64,000 bases of DNA from NCBI GenBank assembly GCA_002083775.1, contig MTEI01000012.1:1-64000 (forward strand), written 5' to 3'. The position numbers and the translations under genes are program-made. The DNA is from Rhodoferax ferrireducens. Its GTDB lineage: Bacteria > Pseudomonadota > Gammaproteobacteria > Burkholderiales > Burkholderiaceae_C. Below, in pieces: positions 45,559-54,353 of this stretch (position 1 is its first letter; every line of letters starts with the position of its first letter). A model generated the notes under the pieces. That model worked only from the letters and a program-made list of their open reading frames with translations. It did not search any database and had not been told where the DNA came from.

Positions 45559-47642
45559 GATGCTGCACCTTTAAGGATGGGACCAATTCGGATGGTGTGG
45601 GATTCAGGTATTTCGCTGTGCGCCAGCACCTGCAGGCGCGGTGCCACGCGGCGCACCAGGCGGGCGATGGCGCTGCGGATCTGATCCGGCACCAGCAGGC
45701 AGGCCGGGATGCCAATTTCTTCTTGTTTGAGCGCCATTTCAGCGGCTTTGCGCGTCAGGATGTCGGCCACGCCCGGGTCAAGGGCCTGGCCCTGGCCGTT
45801 AGGATTGCCCAGGGCCTGCACCAGCAGGCGCTCCAGGGCCGGGTCGATGGCGATCACATTGAGTTCGTGCATCGGCCCATAAATTTGCTGCACGATGGCG
45901 GGTGACAAGGCCACACGCACCCGTTTCGCCAGCTCGGCCGGGTCGGTGGTGGTGCCGGCATGTTCGGCCAGCGATTCGATGATGGTGCGAATGTCGCGAA
46001 TGTGCACAGACTCTTCCAGCAACAACTGCAGCACCTTCTGGAAGACGGCAATCGGCACCATTTTCGGGACGACTTCTTCAATGAGTTTGGGGGCCTGCTT
46101 GCTCACGTGTTCCACCAGTTGCTGAGTTTCTGTGCGGCTAAGCAACTTGGCTGCCTGCACTTGCATCAAGTGTGACAAATGCGTGGCCATGACAGTCTCG
46201 GAATCAACCACGGTAAATCCGGCCATTTGCGCGGCTTCCTTTTGCTGCGCGTCGATCCAGTGCGCTGGCAGGCCAAAAGCCGGGTCGGTGGTGGGGGTGC
46301 CGATCAGCGGGGTGCTGATGCCACCGGGGTTGATGGCCAGAAACATGCCGGGGAAAGCCTCGCCTTCGCCCACAATCACGCCGCGCAGTGTGATGCGGTA
46401 GCCGCTGGGCTTGAGTTCCAGGTTGTCGCGCACATGCACCGGTGGTGGTAAAAAACCCACCTCTTGCGCAAATTTGCGACGCACACCTTTGATGCGGGTC
46501 AGCAGGTCGCCCTGGCGGTTTTTGTCCACCAGTGTGATCAGCCGGTAGCCCAGCTCCAGGCCGAGTTGGTCCACCGGCTGTAAGTCGTCCCAACTGGCTT
46601 CGCCGTCTGCCGCCGACACCGGGGCTATGGGAACTTCTTCCACCGGCACCGGCCGATGTGCCAGCGCCCAGGCGCCATAACCCAGCAGCATGGCAATACC
46701 CAGAAAGACGGTGTGCGGCATGCCCGGAATGACGCCCAGAATTCCCATGATGGCGGCGGTGATGCCCAGCACCCGGGGCGAGACAAACATCTGGTTGACG
46801 ATCTGCCCACTCAAATCGCGCTCTTTACCCACGCGTGACACCACCATGGCAGCGGCCACCGAGATCAGCAAGCCCGGAATCTGTGCCACCAGCGCGTCAC
46901 CCACGGCCAGCAGGATGTAACTGTCAGCTGCTTGCGAAGCCGTCAGGTCATGCTGCAGCATGCCAATCATGAAGCCGCCAAAGATGTTGATCAGCAAAAT
47001 CAGAATACCGGCAACTGCGTCACCCCGGACAAACTTGGAGGCGCCGTCCATGGAGCCAAAGAAGTCAGCTTCTTCAGACACTTCGGCGCGGCGGCGTTTG
47101 GCTTCTTTTTCGTCAATCAGGCCAGCGTTCAGATCGGCATCCACGGCCATCTGTTTGCCCGGCATGGCATCCAGGGCGAAACGCGCAGAAACCTCAGCAA
47201 TCCGCTCGGCACCTTTGGTCACCACCACAAAGTTGATCACCACCAAAATTGAGAAAACAATCAGACCCACGGCAAAATTGCCACCGATCAAGAAGTGGCC
47301 AAAGGCCTCAATCACCGCGCCCGCTGCGCCCGGGCCGGTGTGGCCTTCGAGCAGCACCACCCGGGTGGATGCCACGTTGAGCGACAGGCGCATCAGCGTG
47401 GTCAGCAGCAACACGGCGGGGAAGGCCGCAAAGTCCAGCGGCTTGAGCATGTAGGCCGCCACCATCATCACCATCAGCGCGATGGAGATGTTGATGGTGA
47501 AGAAGGTGTCCAGCATCCACGGCGGCAGCGGCAGCACCATCATCGACAAAATCGCCACCACCAGCATGGGGGCAGCGGCGCCCTGCATCAGCGCGGAGTT
47601 GCTGCCAAACCAGTTCTTGAAAGACAGGAAGGATGCATTCAT
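45555..47642 (-). CDS. flhA: Flagellar export apparatus protein FlhA
   Basis: This 695-residue inner-membrane protein is the main export gate. About eight membrane helices cover residues 15-320. The FHIPEP signature region (RFALDAMPGKQMAVDADLNAG) follows the fourth or fifth helix, and a large cytoplasmic domain extends from about 350. It overlaps the flhB stop by 4 bases. Confidence 0.96.
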   Translation of the reverse strand: MNASFLSFKNWFGSNSALMQGAAAPMLVVAILSMMVLPLPPWMLDTFFTINISIALMVMMVAAYMLKPLDFAAFPAVLLLTTLMRLSLNVASTRVVLLEGHTGPGAAGAVIEAFGHFLIGGNFAVGLIVFSILVVINFVVVTKGAERIAEVSARFALDAMPGKQMAVDADLNAGLIDEKEAKRRRAEVSEEADFFGSMDGASKFVRGDAVAGILILLINIFGGFMIGMLQHDLTASQAADSYILLAVGDALVAQIPGLLISVAAAMVVSRVGKERDLSGQIVNQMFVSPRVLGITAAIMGILGVIPGMPHTVFLGIAMLLGYGAWALAHRPVPVEEVPIAPVSAADGEASWDDLQPVDQLGLELGYRLITLVDKNRQGDLLTRIKGVRRKFAQEVGFLPPPVHVRDNLELKPSGYRITLRGVIVGEGEAFPGMFLAINPGGISTPLIGTPTTDPAFGLPAHWIDAQQKEAAQMAGFTVVDSETVMATHLSHLMQVQAAKLLSRTETQQLVEHVSKQAPKLIEEVVPKMVPIAVFQKVLQLLLEESVHIRDIRTIIESLAEHAGTTTDPAELAKRVRVALSPAIVQQIYGPMHELNVIAIDPALERLLVQALGNPNGQGQALDPGVADILTRKAAEMALKQEEIGIPACLLVPDQIRSAIARLVRRVAPRLQVLAHSEIPESHTIRIGPILKGAAS

Positions 47643-48793
47643 GGTGTTTCAGCCGCAATCACTTTGGACAAGGGGTCCAGTTCAGGGGGCACAAAGGGCA
47701 CAGGTGCCTCGCCGGGCGACGGGCCCTCACCGCGCATCGCAGCTTTCAGCCGGTAGATGTACGCCAGCACTTGGGCCACGGCGGTGTACAAAGCGGTCGG
47801 AATGTCCTGGTCAATCTCGGCGTTGGCATACAACGCGCGGGCCAGCATGGGTGACTGCAGCACGGGAATGGCGTTTTCCTTGGCAATGTCGCGAATCTTG
47901 AAGGCCAGCAGGTCAGCGCCCTTGGAGATCACGCGCGGGGCGTGCATGGTTTTTTCGTCATACTGAATAGCTACCGCATAGTGGGTGGGGTTCATCAGCA
48001 CAAAGTCGGCCTTGGGCACCGCGCTGATGCTGTTGCCTTGGGCAATGTCGCGCTGGCGCTGGCGCATGCGGCCTTTCATCTGCGGGTTGCCATCAGACTC
48101 TTTGCTTTCCTGCTTCATTTCCTGATGCGACATCTTCATGCGCGACTTGTGCAGGTAGGTTTGCAGCGGCACATCAATCATCGCCACCACCAGAATCACC
48201 ACCAGCATCTGACCCATGCCGGTGGTCAGCCAGTCGGCCAGATACGAAATAGACTGGGCAGAGGGTTGCAACATCAAAGAGCCCAAGGTGTCGAGTCCAC
48301 CCTGCAGGTAATTGAAGCCCACCAGCAGCAACATGAAAGCAATAAAGGTCATCTTGCCCACTTCCGTGGCTTTGTCCTTGGTAAACATTTGGCCCAAGCC
48401 GTTCAACGGGTTCAAGCGACTGAAATCGGGCGTGATGGGCTTGAGGCTGGCCACCCAGCCGCCGGTTGCCAGGGCGCTCAGGACGGCGATGATGCTGACA
48501 ATGACCGCAAACACCCCACACGCCACCAGTCCGACCCCAGCCATGGTGCCCAGGCGGGTGACCATGATGTGCGGGTCTTTCAGGGCTTGTGCGTCAAACA
48601 GCAGTTGCCAACCCATATGGGTTTTGAGCTGGCCAAACATCATGGGGGCCAGGGCCATCAAAGCAACTGCACCACCGCCCAACACTGCCAAGTGAGACAA
48701 GTCGCGCGAGCGCGCCACTTGGCCGTCATCGCGCGCTTTTTGCAGCTTGCGCTCTGACGCGGGTAGGTTCTTATCTTGACTGCTGGATTCCAT
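47639..48793 (-). CDS. flhB: Flagellar export switch protein FlhB
   Basis: This 384-residue protein switches export from hook to filament substrates. Four membrane helices precede the autocleavage motif NPTH (in VLMNPTHYAVAIQY) near residue 270. Its start codon is covered by a hairpin (48797-48820 on the plus strand) that places the AAGG ribosome-binding bases in the loop. Confidence 0.95.
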   Translation of the reverse strand: MESSSQDKNLPASERKLQKARDDGQVARSRDLSHLAVLGGGAVALMALAPMMFGQLKTHMGWQLLFDAQALKDPHIMVTRLGTMAGVGLVACGVFAVIVSIIAVLSALATGGWVASLKPITPDFSRLNPLNGLGQMFTKDKATEVGKMTFIAFMLLLVGFNYLQGGLDTLGSLMLQPSAQSISYLADWLTTGMGQMLVVILVVAMIDVPLQTYLHKSRMKMSHQEMKQESKESDGNPQMKGRMRQRQRDIAQGNSISAVPKADFVLMNPTHYAVAIQYDEKTMHAPRVISKGADLLAFKIRDIAKENAIPVLQSPMLARALYANAEIDQDIPTALYTAVAQVLAYIYRLKAAMRGEGPSPGEAPVPFVPPELDPLSKVIAAETP

Positions 48794-48796
48794 GTT

Positions 48797-48820
48797 GGGA
48801 AGACACCTTGTGTTCTTCCC
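48797..48820 (-). promoter_or_regulatory. Hairpin at the flhB translation start
   Basis: GGGAAGACAC (48797-48806) pairs with GTGTTCTTCCC (48810-48820) with one bulge and a 3-base loop. On the flhB strand the loop and adjoining stem contain AAGG, about 12 bases before ATG 48793. This could gate flhB translation. It could also be a chance palindrome. Confidence 0.45.
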
Positions 48821-48903
48821 ATTGTCTTTTTGCGCTTCTGGAACTAAAGCGCAATAAGCGGGGCTTTTCTAAGCCTGTTCTGACCGGCCTGTTTTGACCC
48901 GGC

Positions 48904-49572
48904 CTAGAAGCCCAGGCTGGCCAGCAAATCGTCCACTTCAGACTGGCCCTTGACCACGTCCGGGTTGCCTTCGGGGTTGACCACCGGCCCTTCCAGAACC
49001 GGTTGGTCATGCACCACGAAAGTTTTGGGGGCGGCAGGCTCAACCGGCTTGCTGGCAGGCTCGGTGGGCGCGGTAATGATCAACAACTGCAGCAACTGCG
49101 CCTCAATACTGGCGGCCAAGTTGACCACCTTGGAAATCACCTGCCCGGTCAAGTCATGAAAGTCTTGCGCCATCATGATGTCGGTCAGGTTCTTGTCGAT
49201 GTGTTTGGTGGCGTCTTCCACGTCGTGAATGAAGTTCATCACATGACCCTTGGCCACGGCGCCCACGGGGTCCTTGACGATCAGCGCACCAATACGGCGG
49301 GTTTCTGCGGCAATGTGGTCGTGGTGTGCCTTGGCCTGGTCAACGTTGTTGAGCACCTTTTCTGCTGCTTCGCCGGTGAGACGCGCAATGTAGGAGAGGC
49401 GGCTCTTGGCGTCCGGGATTTCGCCAGCCCAGGTTTTGACTTTCTCTGTCAGCCCGAGACCCTGCAGCGAATCATGCAGCTGACGGGTGAGCGTGCCAAT
49501 GCGCTGGTGAACGTCCTGCGACAGGTCTGCGGCTGCAGGTGCCGCTGGATTCGGGGCGGCAGGCGTGCTCAT
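48904..49572 (-). CDS. cheZ: Chemotaxis phosphatase CheZ
   Basis: This 222-residue CheY-P phosphatase has the catalytic segment [17 protein letters not shown], which contains the conserved Asp and Gln. The C-terminal CheY-binding tail is [13 protein letters not shown]. It is translationally coupled to cheY (4-base overlap). No cheA, cheW or receptor gene is in the window. Confidence 0.95.
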   Translation of the reverse strand: MSTPAAPNPAAPAAADLSQDVHQRIGTLTRQLHDSLQGLGLTEKVKTWAGEIPDAKSRLSYIARLTGEAAEKVLNNVDQAKAHHDHIAAETRRIGALIVKDPVGAVAKGHVMNFIHDVEDATKHIDKNLTDIMMAQDFHDLTGQVISKVVNLAASIEAQLLQLLIITAPTEPASKPVEPAAPKTFVVHDQPVLEGPVVNPEGNPDVVKGQSEVDDLLASLGF

Positions 49573-49958
49573 TTGAGCCCCAGCTTGGTCAGGATCAGGT
49601 TCACCTTGTCTTCCAGGGTGGCTTTGGTGAAGGGTTTGACAATGTAGCCAGCCGCACCTTGCTGGGCGGCCATCACAATGTCTTCTTTGCGCGCCTCGGC
49701 GGTCACCATCAACACCGGCAGGTGCTTGAGTTTTTCGTCCTTCTTGATTTCGCGGAGCAACTCAAACCCGTTCATGTTGGGCATGTTGATGTCGCTGACC
49801 ACGAAGTGGAAGGTGGAGTTGCGCAGCTTGTTCAGCGCCACCACGCCGTCTTCGGCTTCATCCGCCTCGGCGTATCCAATTTCCTTGAGCAGGTTGCGCA
49901 CAATACGCCGCATGGTGGAGAAGTCGTCAACCACCAGAAACTTGAGATCATTGGCCAT
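49569..49958 (-). CDS. cheY: Chemotaxis response regulator CheY
   Basis: This 129-residue single receiver domain has the acidic pair in [10 protein letters not shown], phosphoacceptor Asp in [12 protein letters not shown], Thr in MVTAEA and Lys in VKPF. The near-complete match to enteric CheY in these sites supports the FliM-binding role. It lies between motB and cheZ. Confidence 0.96.
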   Translation of the reverse strand: MANDLKFLVVDDFSTMRRIVRNLLKEIGYAEADEAEDGVVALNKLRNSTFHFVVSDINMPNMNGFELLREIKKDEKLKHLPVLMVTAEARKEDIVMAAQQGAAGYIVKPFTKATLEDKVNLILTKLGLK

Positions 49959-50027
49959 AAGGCAGCCTTTCGATGGCGCAAACTGAAACTGTCATAAAGT
50001 GATTTCCGATCGTGATGTCACGGTGCT

Positions 50028-50972
50028 TCAAGGCTTGACTGTGGCTGCCTCGCTGGCTGGTGGAGCAGGTTGTTCGGTTCCTGTGGTGACATCCACCCGC
50101 CTGGCACCCAGCAAACGCTCTTCTGCCTCGCGGGTCAATATGGTAATGCTGATTCTACGATTGGAAGGGCTGCGCGGATTGTCTTCGTCCAGCAAAACGC
50201 TCGATGCCAGCCCCATGACCCTGGCCACCTTCTCGTCGGGCATGCCAGCCACCACTAACTCTCGGCGGGTGGCGTTGGCACGGTCTGCTGACAGCTCCCA
50301 ATTGCTGTAACCGCGCGCACCACTGCCGTAAGGCGTCTGGTCGGTGTGGCCGTCCAGGCTGAGCTTGTTGTCAATGTCGGTCAGGGCCGAACCAATCTGC
50401 TCCAGAATGGCGCGCATGTAAGGCTTGACGCTGGCACTGCCGCTGTCAAACATCGGGCGATTCTGGTCGTCCACAATCTGAATTTGCAGGCCATCCGGCG
50501 TCATCGTCAGCTTGATTTGTTCGCTGAATTCTGCCAACTTGGGGTCTTGCGAGATCAGGGCGCTGATCTTGGCACTCAACTGGGCCATTTGCTCGGCATC
50601 TTTTTTGGCGCGAGCCACCTTGTCCTGGTCACCCGAGAGTCTGCGGGCTTTGGGGTCAGCACCATCACCGCGCTTGGACTGGCCGGCGCTCTGCGTCAGG
50701 TCGTTGCCGCCACCATTGATGATGCTCTGGCTCGCCCCTGCGCCTGTACCACCCTGCATGGCCACCTTCAGGGGCGACTGAAAATAGTCCGACAGGCCCT
50801 TTTTGTCACCCTCTGAGGTGCTGCCCAGCAGCCACATCAGCAAAAAGAACGCCATCATGGCGGTCACAAAGTCGGCGTAGGCAATCTTCCAGGCGCCGCC
50901 ATGGGCCGAGTGCCCACCCTTCTTCACCCGCTTGATGATGATCGGCTGGAGTTTTTTGGCTTCGGTGGCCAT
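50028..50972 (-). CDS. motB: Flagellar stator protein MotB
   Basis: This 314-residue stator subunit has an N-terminal plug region with KKGGHSAHGGAWKIAYADFV, where the proton-carrying Asp lies at the start of the single helix (TAMMAFFLLMWLLG). An OmpA-type peptidoglycan-binding domain follows at about 155-280 (LSLDGHTDQTPYG...). It is 18 bases after motA. Confidence 0.96.
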   Translation of the reverse strand: MATEAKKLQPIIIKRVKKGGHSAHGGAWKIAYADFVTAMMAFFLLMWLLGSTSEGDKKGLSDYFQSPLKVAMQGGTGAGASQSIINGGGNDLTQSAGQSKRGDGADPKARRLSGDQDKVARAKKDAEQMAQLSAKISALISQDPKLAEFSEQIKLTMTPDGLQIQIVDDQNRPMFDSGSASVKPYMRAILEQIGSALTDIDNKLSLDGHTDQTPYGSGARGYSNWELSADRANATRRELVVAGMPDEKVARVMGLASSVLLDEDNPRSPSNRRISITILTREAEERLLGARRVDVTTGTEQPAPPASEAATVKP

Positions 50973-50990
50973 GCTGGTGCGCCGGTTGGT

Positions 50991-51848
50991 TTATTTTTTC
51001 TTGACGAAGGCTTCCAGCTCGCCAAAAGTGGGCCGCTCGGTCGAGTAAAGCACCTTGCGGCCAAATTCGATGGCAGTCGCCGGGTTGTAACCCTGCATAC
51101 TGGCCAGCAACGTGGTCTTGATGCACTGGAACTCTTTGCCAGCTTCTTCCACCTTTTGCTCCAGCAAGCCGGCCAGCGGTTCGGCAAAGGCATAGGCCAG
51201 CAAAATACCCAGAAATGTGCCCACCAGCGCCGAAGCAATCATGCCACCCAGCACGGCGGGCGGCTGGCCCACCGAGCCCATGGTGTTCACCACCCCCAGC
51301 ACGGCCGCCACAATACCAAAAGCGGGCAAACCGCCGGCCACGCGTTGCAAAGCTGCCACAGCGGCGTGCTCTTCCTGGTGGTGGGTGTCGATCTCGCTGT
51401 CCATCAGCGACTCGATCTCGTGCGCGTTCAGGTTGCCAGAGACCATCATGCGCAGGTAATCGGTGATGAACTCCACCACGTGGTGGTCGCTGCCCACAGC
51501 GCCGTGTTTCTTGAAAATTTCTGAGTTGTGCGGGTCTTCCACATCTTTTTCGATGGCCATCAAGCCCTCTTTGCGGGCCTTTTGCAAGATGTCGTACATG
51601 AGCGCCAGCAAGTCCATGTAGCGCGCCTTGGTGTACTTGCTGCCTTTGAAGCAAGAGGCCAGACCTTTCATGCTGGCCTTGATCACCTTCATCTGGTTGT
51701 TGGCCACAAAGGCACCCGCCGTGGCACCGCCGATAGTGATCAGCTCAAAGGGCAGGGCGGTCAGCACCACACCGATATTGCCGCCGTGAAAGATGAACAC
51801 GCCAAAGACGCACACCATCACGATCAGCCAACCAACAATAACAAACAT
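50991..51848 (-). CDS. motA: Flagellar stator protein MotA
   Basis: This 285-residue stator subunit has four membrane helices (about 1-25, 35-55, 165-190, 200-225) and a cytoplasmic loop containing the charged residues that contact FliG. The final helices carry AVLGVVNTMGSVGQPPAVLGG. It starts a motA-motB-cheY-cheZ run. AGAAGGAG precedes the start. Confidence 0.95.
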   Translation of the reverse strand: MFVIVGWLIVMVCVFGVFIFHGGNIGVVLTALPFELITIGGATAGAFVANNQMKVIKASMKGLASCFKGSKYTKARYMDLLALMYDILQKARKEGLMAIEKDVEDPHNSEIFKKHGAVGSDHHVVEFITDYLRMMVSGNLNAHEIESLMDSEIDTHHQEEHAAVAALQRVAGGLPAFGIVAAVLGVVNTMGSVGQPPAVLGGMIASALVGTFLGILLAYAFAEPLAGLLEQKVEEAGKEFQCIKTTLLASMQGYNPATAIEFGRKVLYSTERPTFGELEAFVKKK

Positions 51849-51949
51849 AGACGGCTTACTTCAGAAGGAGCTTTTGCGTTAATAAGTGGAGTCGCCCGCG
51901 CTGCGCACCCTGGTCTCTATCATATCGTCCCACTTTCAGGAGACTTGAG

Positions 51950-52010
51950 TTATATATAAAAATGGCCTCCAGCCCTTATAGGTAAATGGCTGATAGCTAC
52001 TTAATCAATA
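51950..52010 (+). repeat. Intergenic hairpin repeat, copy 6
   Basis: The stretch reads TATATATAAAAATGGCCTCC, AGCCCTTATAGGTAAATGGCT, then GATAGCTACTTAATC. The inner stem is imperfect (AGCCCTT against AAATGGCT). It lies between flhC and motA. Confidence 0.7.
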
Positions 52011-52015
52011 GTGTA

Positions 52016-52561
52016 TCAGTGCAGCAAAATGCCACCGCCCGCCGAGCCTTTGCCTGCCCGCGCAGGGGGAGTGCACAGGCCGCATTCAAAGTGGCGTGAA
52101 TTCTCGTAAGGCTCGCTCACAAAATGCCCGCCGCACTTGCAGCACTTGGTCATGGCCAGCATGTGGTTGTCGACAAACTTCACCAGCCGCCAGGCGCGGG
52201 TGATGCTCAGCAGCGGCTCCACACCGCAAGTGGCGATTTGCTCGCTGTAGAGCTTGTACGCCTTCATGATGGCGTCAATGTCTTCCAGCGCGCTGACCTT
52301 GTTCAGGTATTCATAGGTGTTCAAAAACAGCGAGGCATGAATGTTGGGCTGCCAGGTCAGAAACCAGTCGGTAGAAAACGGCAGCTGGCCTTTGGAGGGC
52401 GATTTGCCTGCCACTTCTTTATACAGGCGCAGCAGCCGCTCATAAGACAGGCTGGTTTCGCTCTCCAGCACCTGCAGGCGCGCGCCCAATTGGATCAACG
52501 CCACGGCGCGCTCCACTTGCTTGGAATCGTTCAAAACGCTCTTGGTGGATACAGTGGCCAT
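52016..52561 (-). CDS. flhC: Flagellar master regulator FlhC
   Basis: This 181-residue subunit of the FlhD4C2 activator has the zinc-binding Cys set CCKCGGHF and ECGLC near residues 135-160. The start MATVSTKSVL is chosen at ATG 52561; an upstream in-frame start would extend into the flhD stop region with unrelated residues. It follows flhD by 26 bases. Confidence 0.95.
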   Translation of the reverse strand: MATVSTKSVLNDSKQVERAVALIQLGARLQVLESETSLSYERLLRLYKEVAGKSPSKGQLPFSTDWFLTWQPNIHASLFLNTYEYLNKVSALEDIDAIMKAYKLYSEQIATCGVEPLLSITRAWRLVKFVDNHMLAMTKCCKCGGHFVSEPYENSRHFECGLCTPPARAGKGSAGGGILLH

Positions 52562-52587
52562 GGTGTGTGCTCCTGGTGGGCGACAAA

Positions 52588-52914
52588 TTACAAGGCTTCG
52601 GCAAAACGCCCGGCCATCAAAATGCTGGCGTGCAGCTTGGTGGTGGCATCGTTGTCCACCTTGGCGGGCGTGTGGTTGGTGAGCAGGCCCCAAACCATGT
52701 CGTCATCCACCCGGAAGCGGCACAGCAGCATCGGACTGGCGGCAATCTTCAAAATCTGCGCCGGCGACAGCATGGCAATCAGGTCAGCCGACTCTTCCGA
52801 GATGCCCAGGCGAAACAGCGCCTCGGCCTTGTCGCGCCGAATCACGTTTTGCGCCAGCATCAGGTAGGTGAGGTTGGCGTCACGGATGTCTTGGGAGAGT
52901 TGCTCGTCGTTCAT
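52588..52914 (-). CDS. flhD: Flagellar master regulator FlhD
   Basis: This 108-residue subunit of FlhD4C2 matches the family (start MNDEQLSQDIRDANLTYLML and RRDKAEALFRLGISEESADL). The longer reading frame upstream to 53484 is not used. GGAG lies 8 to 9 bases before ATG 52914. The start is clear, but the promoter is not. Confidence 0.95.
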   Translation of the reverse strand: MNDEQLSQDIRDANLTYLMLAQNVIRRDKAEALFRLGISEESADLIAMLSPAQILKIAASPMLLCRFRVDDDMVWGLLTNHTPAKVDNDATTKLHASILMAGRFAEAL

Positions 52915-53170
52915 GGTGGGCTCCGGGAAAAGGTGTCTAAACATTTGGATGGTGTTTGGGGCCCAATTGCCTTGTTCACCACCATGGAACCGATTCTGAA
53001 AGCGCCGTCCAGAAACTTGAATCAGCGTTTGGATGTTGCGGGTGTCAGAAAAAACACGCGGCGTGTAGGAAGATGCCTTACAAGGCGCTGTTGCGCGCTC
53101 TGATTGGGCATGTGGCTCGCGCGTCAAATGGTACTGATTGACGCGGCCCAGCGGGTTTAAACTGGCCGCT
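52915..53170. other. flhD upstream region
   Basis: This 256-base non-coding interval between divergent flhD and the mntA-like gene should contain the flhDC promoter and control sites. I see no recognisable sigma-70 box pair or repressor site with confidence. Confidence 0.4.
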
Positions 53171-53590
53171 ATGCCACATATGTCATCAAATTCAGCAGCG
53201 CCAGACGCGGACCACATGCTCCAAGAGGTGCTGCAACGCTTTCCGGCGCTGGATTTGGCGCTGGTGTTTGGCTCGGTTGCCAAGGGGCAACAACATGAAG
53301 CCAGTGACTTGGACATCGCTGTGGGTGCCAGCCGGCCCCTGACTGTGCCTGAGAAGATGGGCATCATCTCCGCCCTGGCTGACAGTACGGGCCGCCCTGT
53401 TGACTTGGTTGACCTGAAAACTGTTACCGAACCTCTGCTGGGCCAGATCGTGCGCCATGGCCGTCGCTTGTTGGGCGGCGACAAAGCTTATGGTCAACTG
53501 ATCAGCAAGCACTTGTTTGAACAGGCGGACTTCATGCCTTACCAGAACAGAATACTGCTGGAAAGGCGCGCGGCATGGATCGGGAAATAG
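53171..53590 (+). CDS. MntA-type nucleotidyltransferase antitoxin (orphan)
   Basis: This 139-residue protein has the minimal nucleotidyltransferase motif GS-x10-DxD as FGSVAKGQQHEASDLDIAV. In MntA-HepT systems the MntA antitoxin AMPylates the HEPN ribonuclease HepT. The gene overlaps the start of a truncated hepT by 16 bases, showing it was once part of a complete pair. An in-frame start at 53138 is also possible, as is the ATG at 53180. Confidence 0.85.
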   Translation: MPHMSSNSAAPDADHMLQEVLQRFPALDLALVFGSVAKGQQHEASDLDIAVGASRPLTVPEKMGIISALADSTGRPVDLVDLKTVTEPLLGQIVRHGRRLLGGDKAYGQLISKHLFEQADFMPYQNRILLERRAAWIGK

Positions 53591-53736
53591 TTGAGCAAAA
53601 GCTGGAGTCTCTGCGCCGCTGCTTGTTGCGCATTGAAGCCAAAACCCCGGCCACGGCAGGCATGTTGGCTGCGGACTTTTACTTGCAGCTGTTTACAGCA
53701 GCGTCTCCACCTCAAACCCCACAATATTGCGGCTGA
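53575..53736 (+). pseudogene. Truncated HepT (HEPN/DUF86) toxin
   Basis: Starting at ATG 53575 the frame reads MDREIVEQKLESLRRCLLRI, then EAKTPATAGMLAADFYLQ, which matches the first third of DUF86/HepT toxins. After CAG near 53688 the similarity stops and the frame ends at TGA 53736. The R-x4-6-H active site and the rest of the HEPN helices are missing. The breakpoint abuts the 3' end of the PD-(D/E)XK fragment on the other strand. Confidence 0.8.
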
Positions 53737-54226
53737 CCTTGCTGAACTCCACACCTATCAGGTGAATCGGCTCGCCGCGGGCGCGGTACTTGTCGGCGTA
53801 ACCCTTGTCCTTGATCTGCTGCAGCGCCCGGACTTCGGGGGTGAGTTCCACCACCTTGAACTCGAACACATACACCTGCCCCTGAAACAGCACCGCCATG
53901 TCGATGCGACCCTTGTTGGTGCTGTCTTCCAGCCGAATGTCCAGCCCCAGCGCGGCAAAGTAGCTGTAGAAAATGCTGGCGTAATAGCCCTCAAACCCAG
54001 CCAGCTCGTTCTTGCGGTACCAGTCGTTGGGAATGGTGGCGTAAAACGCGTGAAACAGGTCTTTCAGGGCGGGCAGATTTTGGTTTTTGAGCAAGTCAAT
54101 AAGCTTGAGCCGGGTCTCAAACGAGGTGCGCTCTGGTGCCCCAAAGCCCCCCAGCAGCGCTGCGTTCAAACTGGCTTCAACTTCGCGGTTGGGGTAGCCC
54201 AGGGTGTAGACCCACTGCCCGGGCAA
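53693..54226 (-). pseudogene. C-terminal fragment of an AAA/PD-(D/E)XK_9 (DUF1703-type) gene
   Basis: The frame gives 177 residues from a TTG. VYTLGYPNREVEASLNAALL followed by GRIDMAVLFQGQVYVFEFKV is the C-terminal nuclease-fold half (D...ExK) of proteins with an N-terminal AAA-ATPase-like domain. That ATPase half is absent: upstream the frame is open only to about 54300. It is likely a broken remnant with the normal stop. It may still be expressed, but no start with a good ribosome site is visible. Confidence 0.7.
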
Positions 54227-54353
54227 GGGCTGCCCAGTCGTAAGACGATACGTCCAATTGAAGTTGACACCAAAATAATGGTCAATTGCAAGGATCGGCC
54301 TGTTTCATTCGGCCCTATAGTTAACTCATCAGGAAAATTGAACGGGCGGTCAC

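Noticed and set aside
51849..51949. Sigma-28 promoter for motA
   Set aside because: I could not find a TAAA box 15 bases from a GCCGATAA-like box; control probably depends on FlhDC or sigma-70.
52016..52693. Longer FlhC start at 52693
   Set aside because: The extra 44 residues run into flhD coding sequence and resemble no FlhC family N-terminus; the ATG at 52561 gives the standard start.
52588..53484. A 298-residue minus-strand frame covering flhD and 570 bases upstream
   Set aside because: Only the last 108 residues match FlhD; the rest overlaps the mntA-like gene and has no family resemblance.
54227..54353. Promoter for rfbF: TTGACA at 54264
   Set aside because: No acceptable -10 box lies 16-18 bases downstream, so I do not list it as a promoter.
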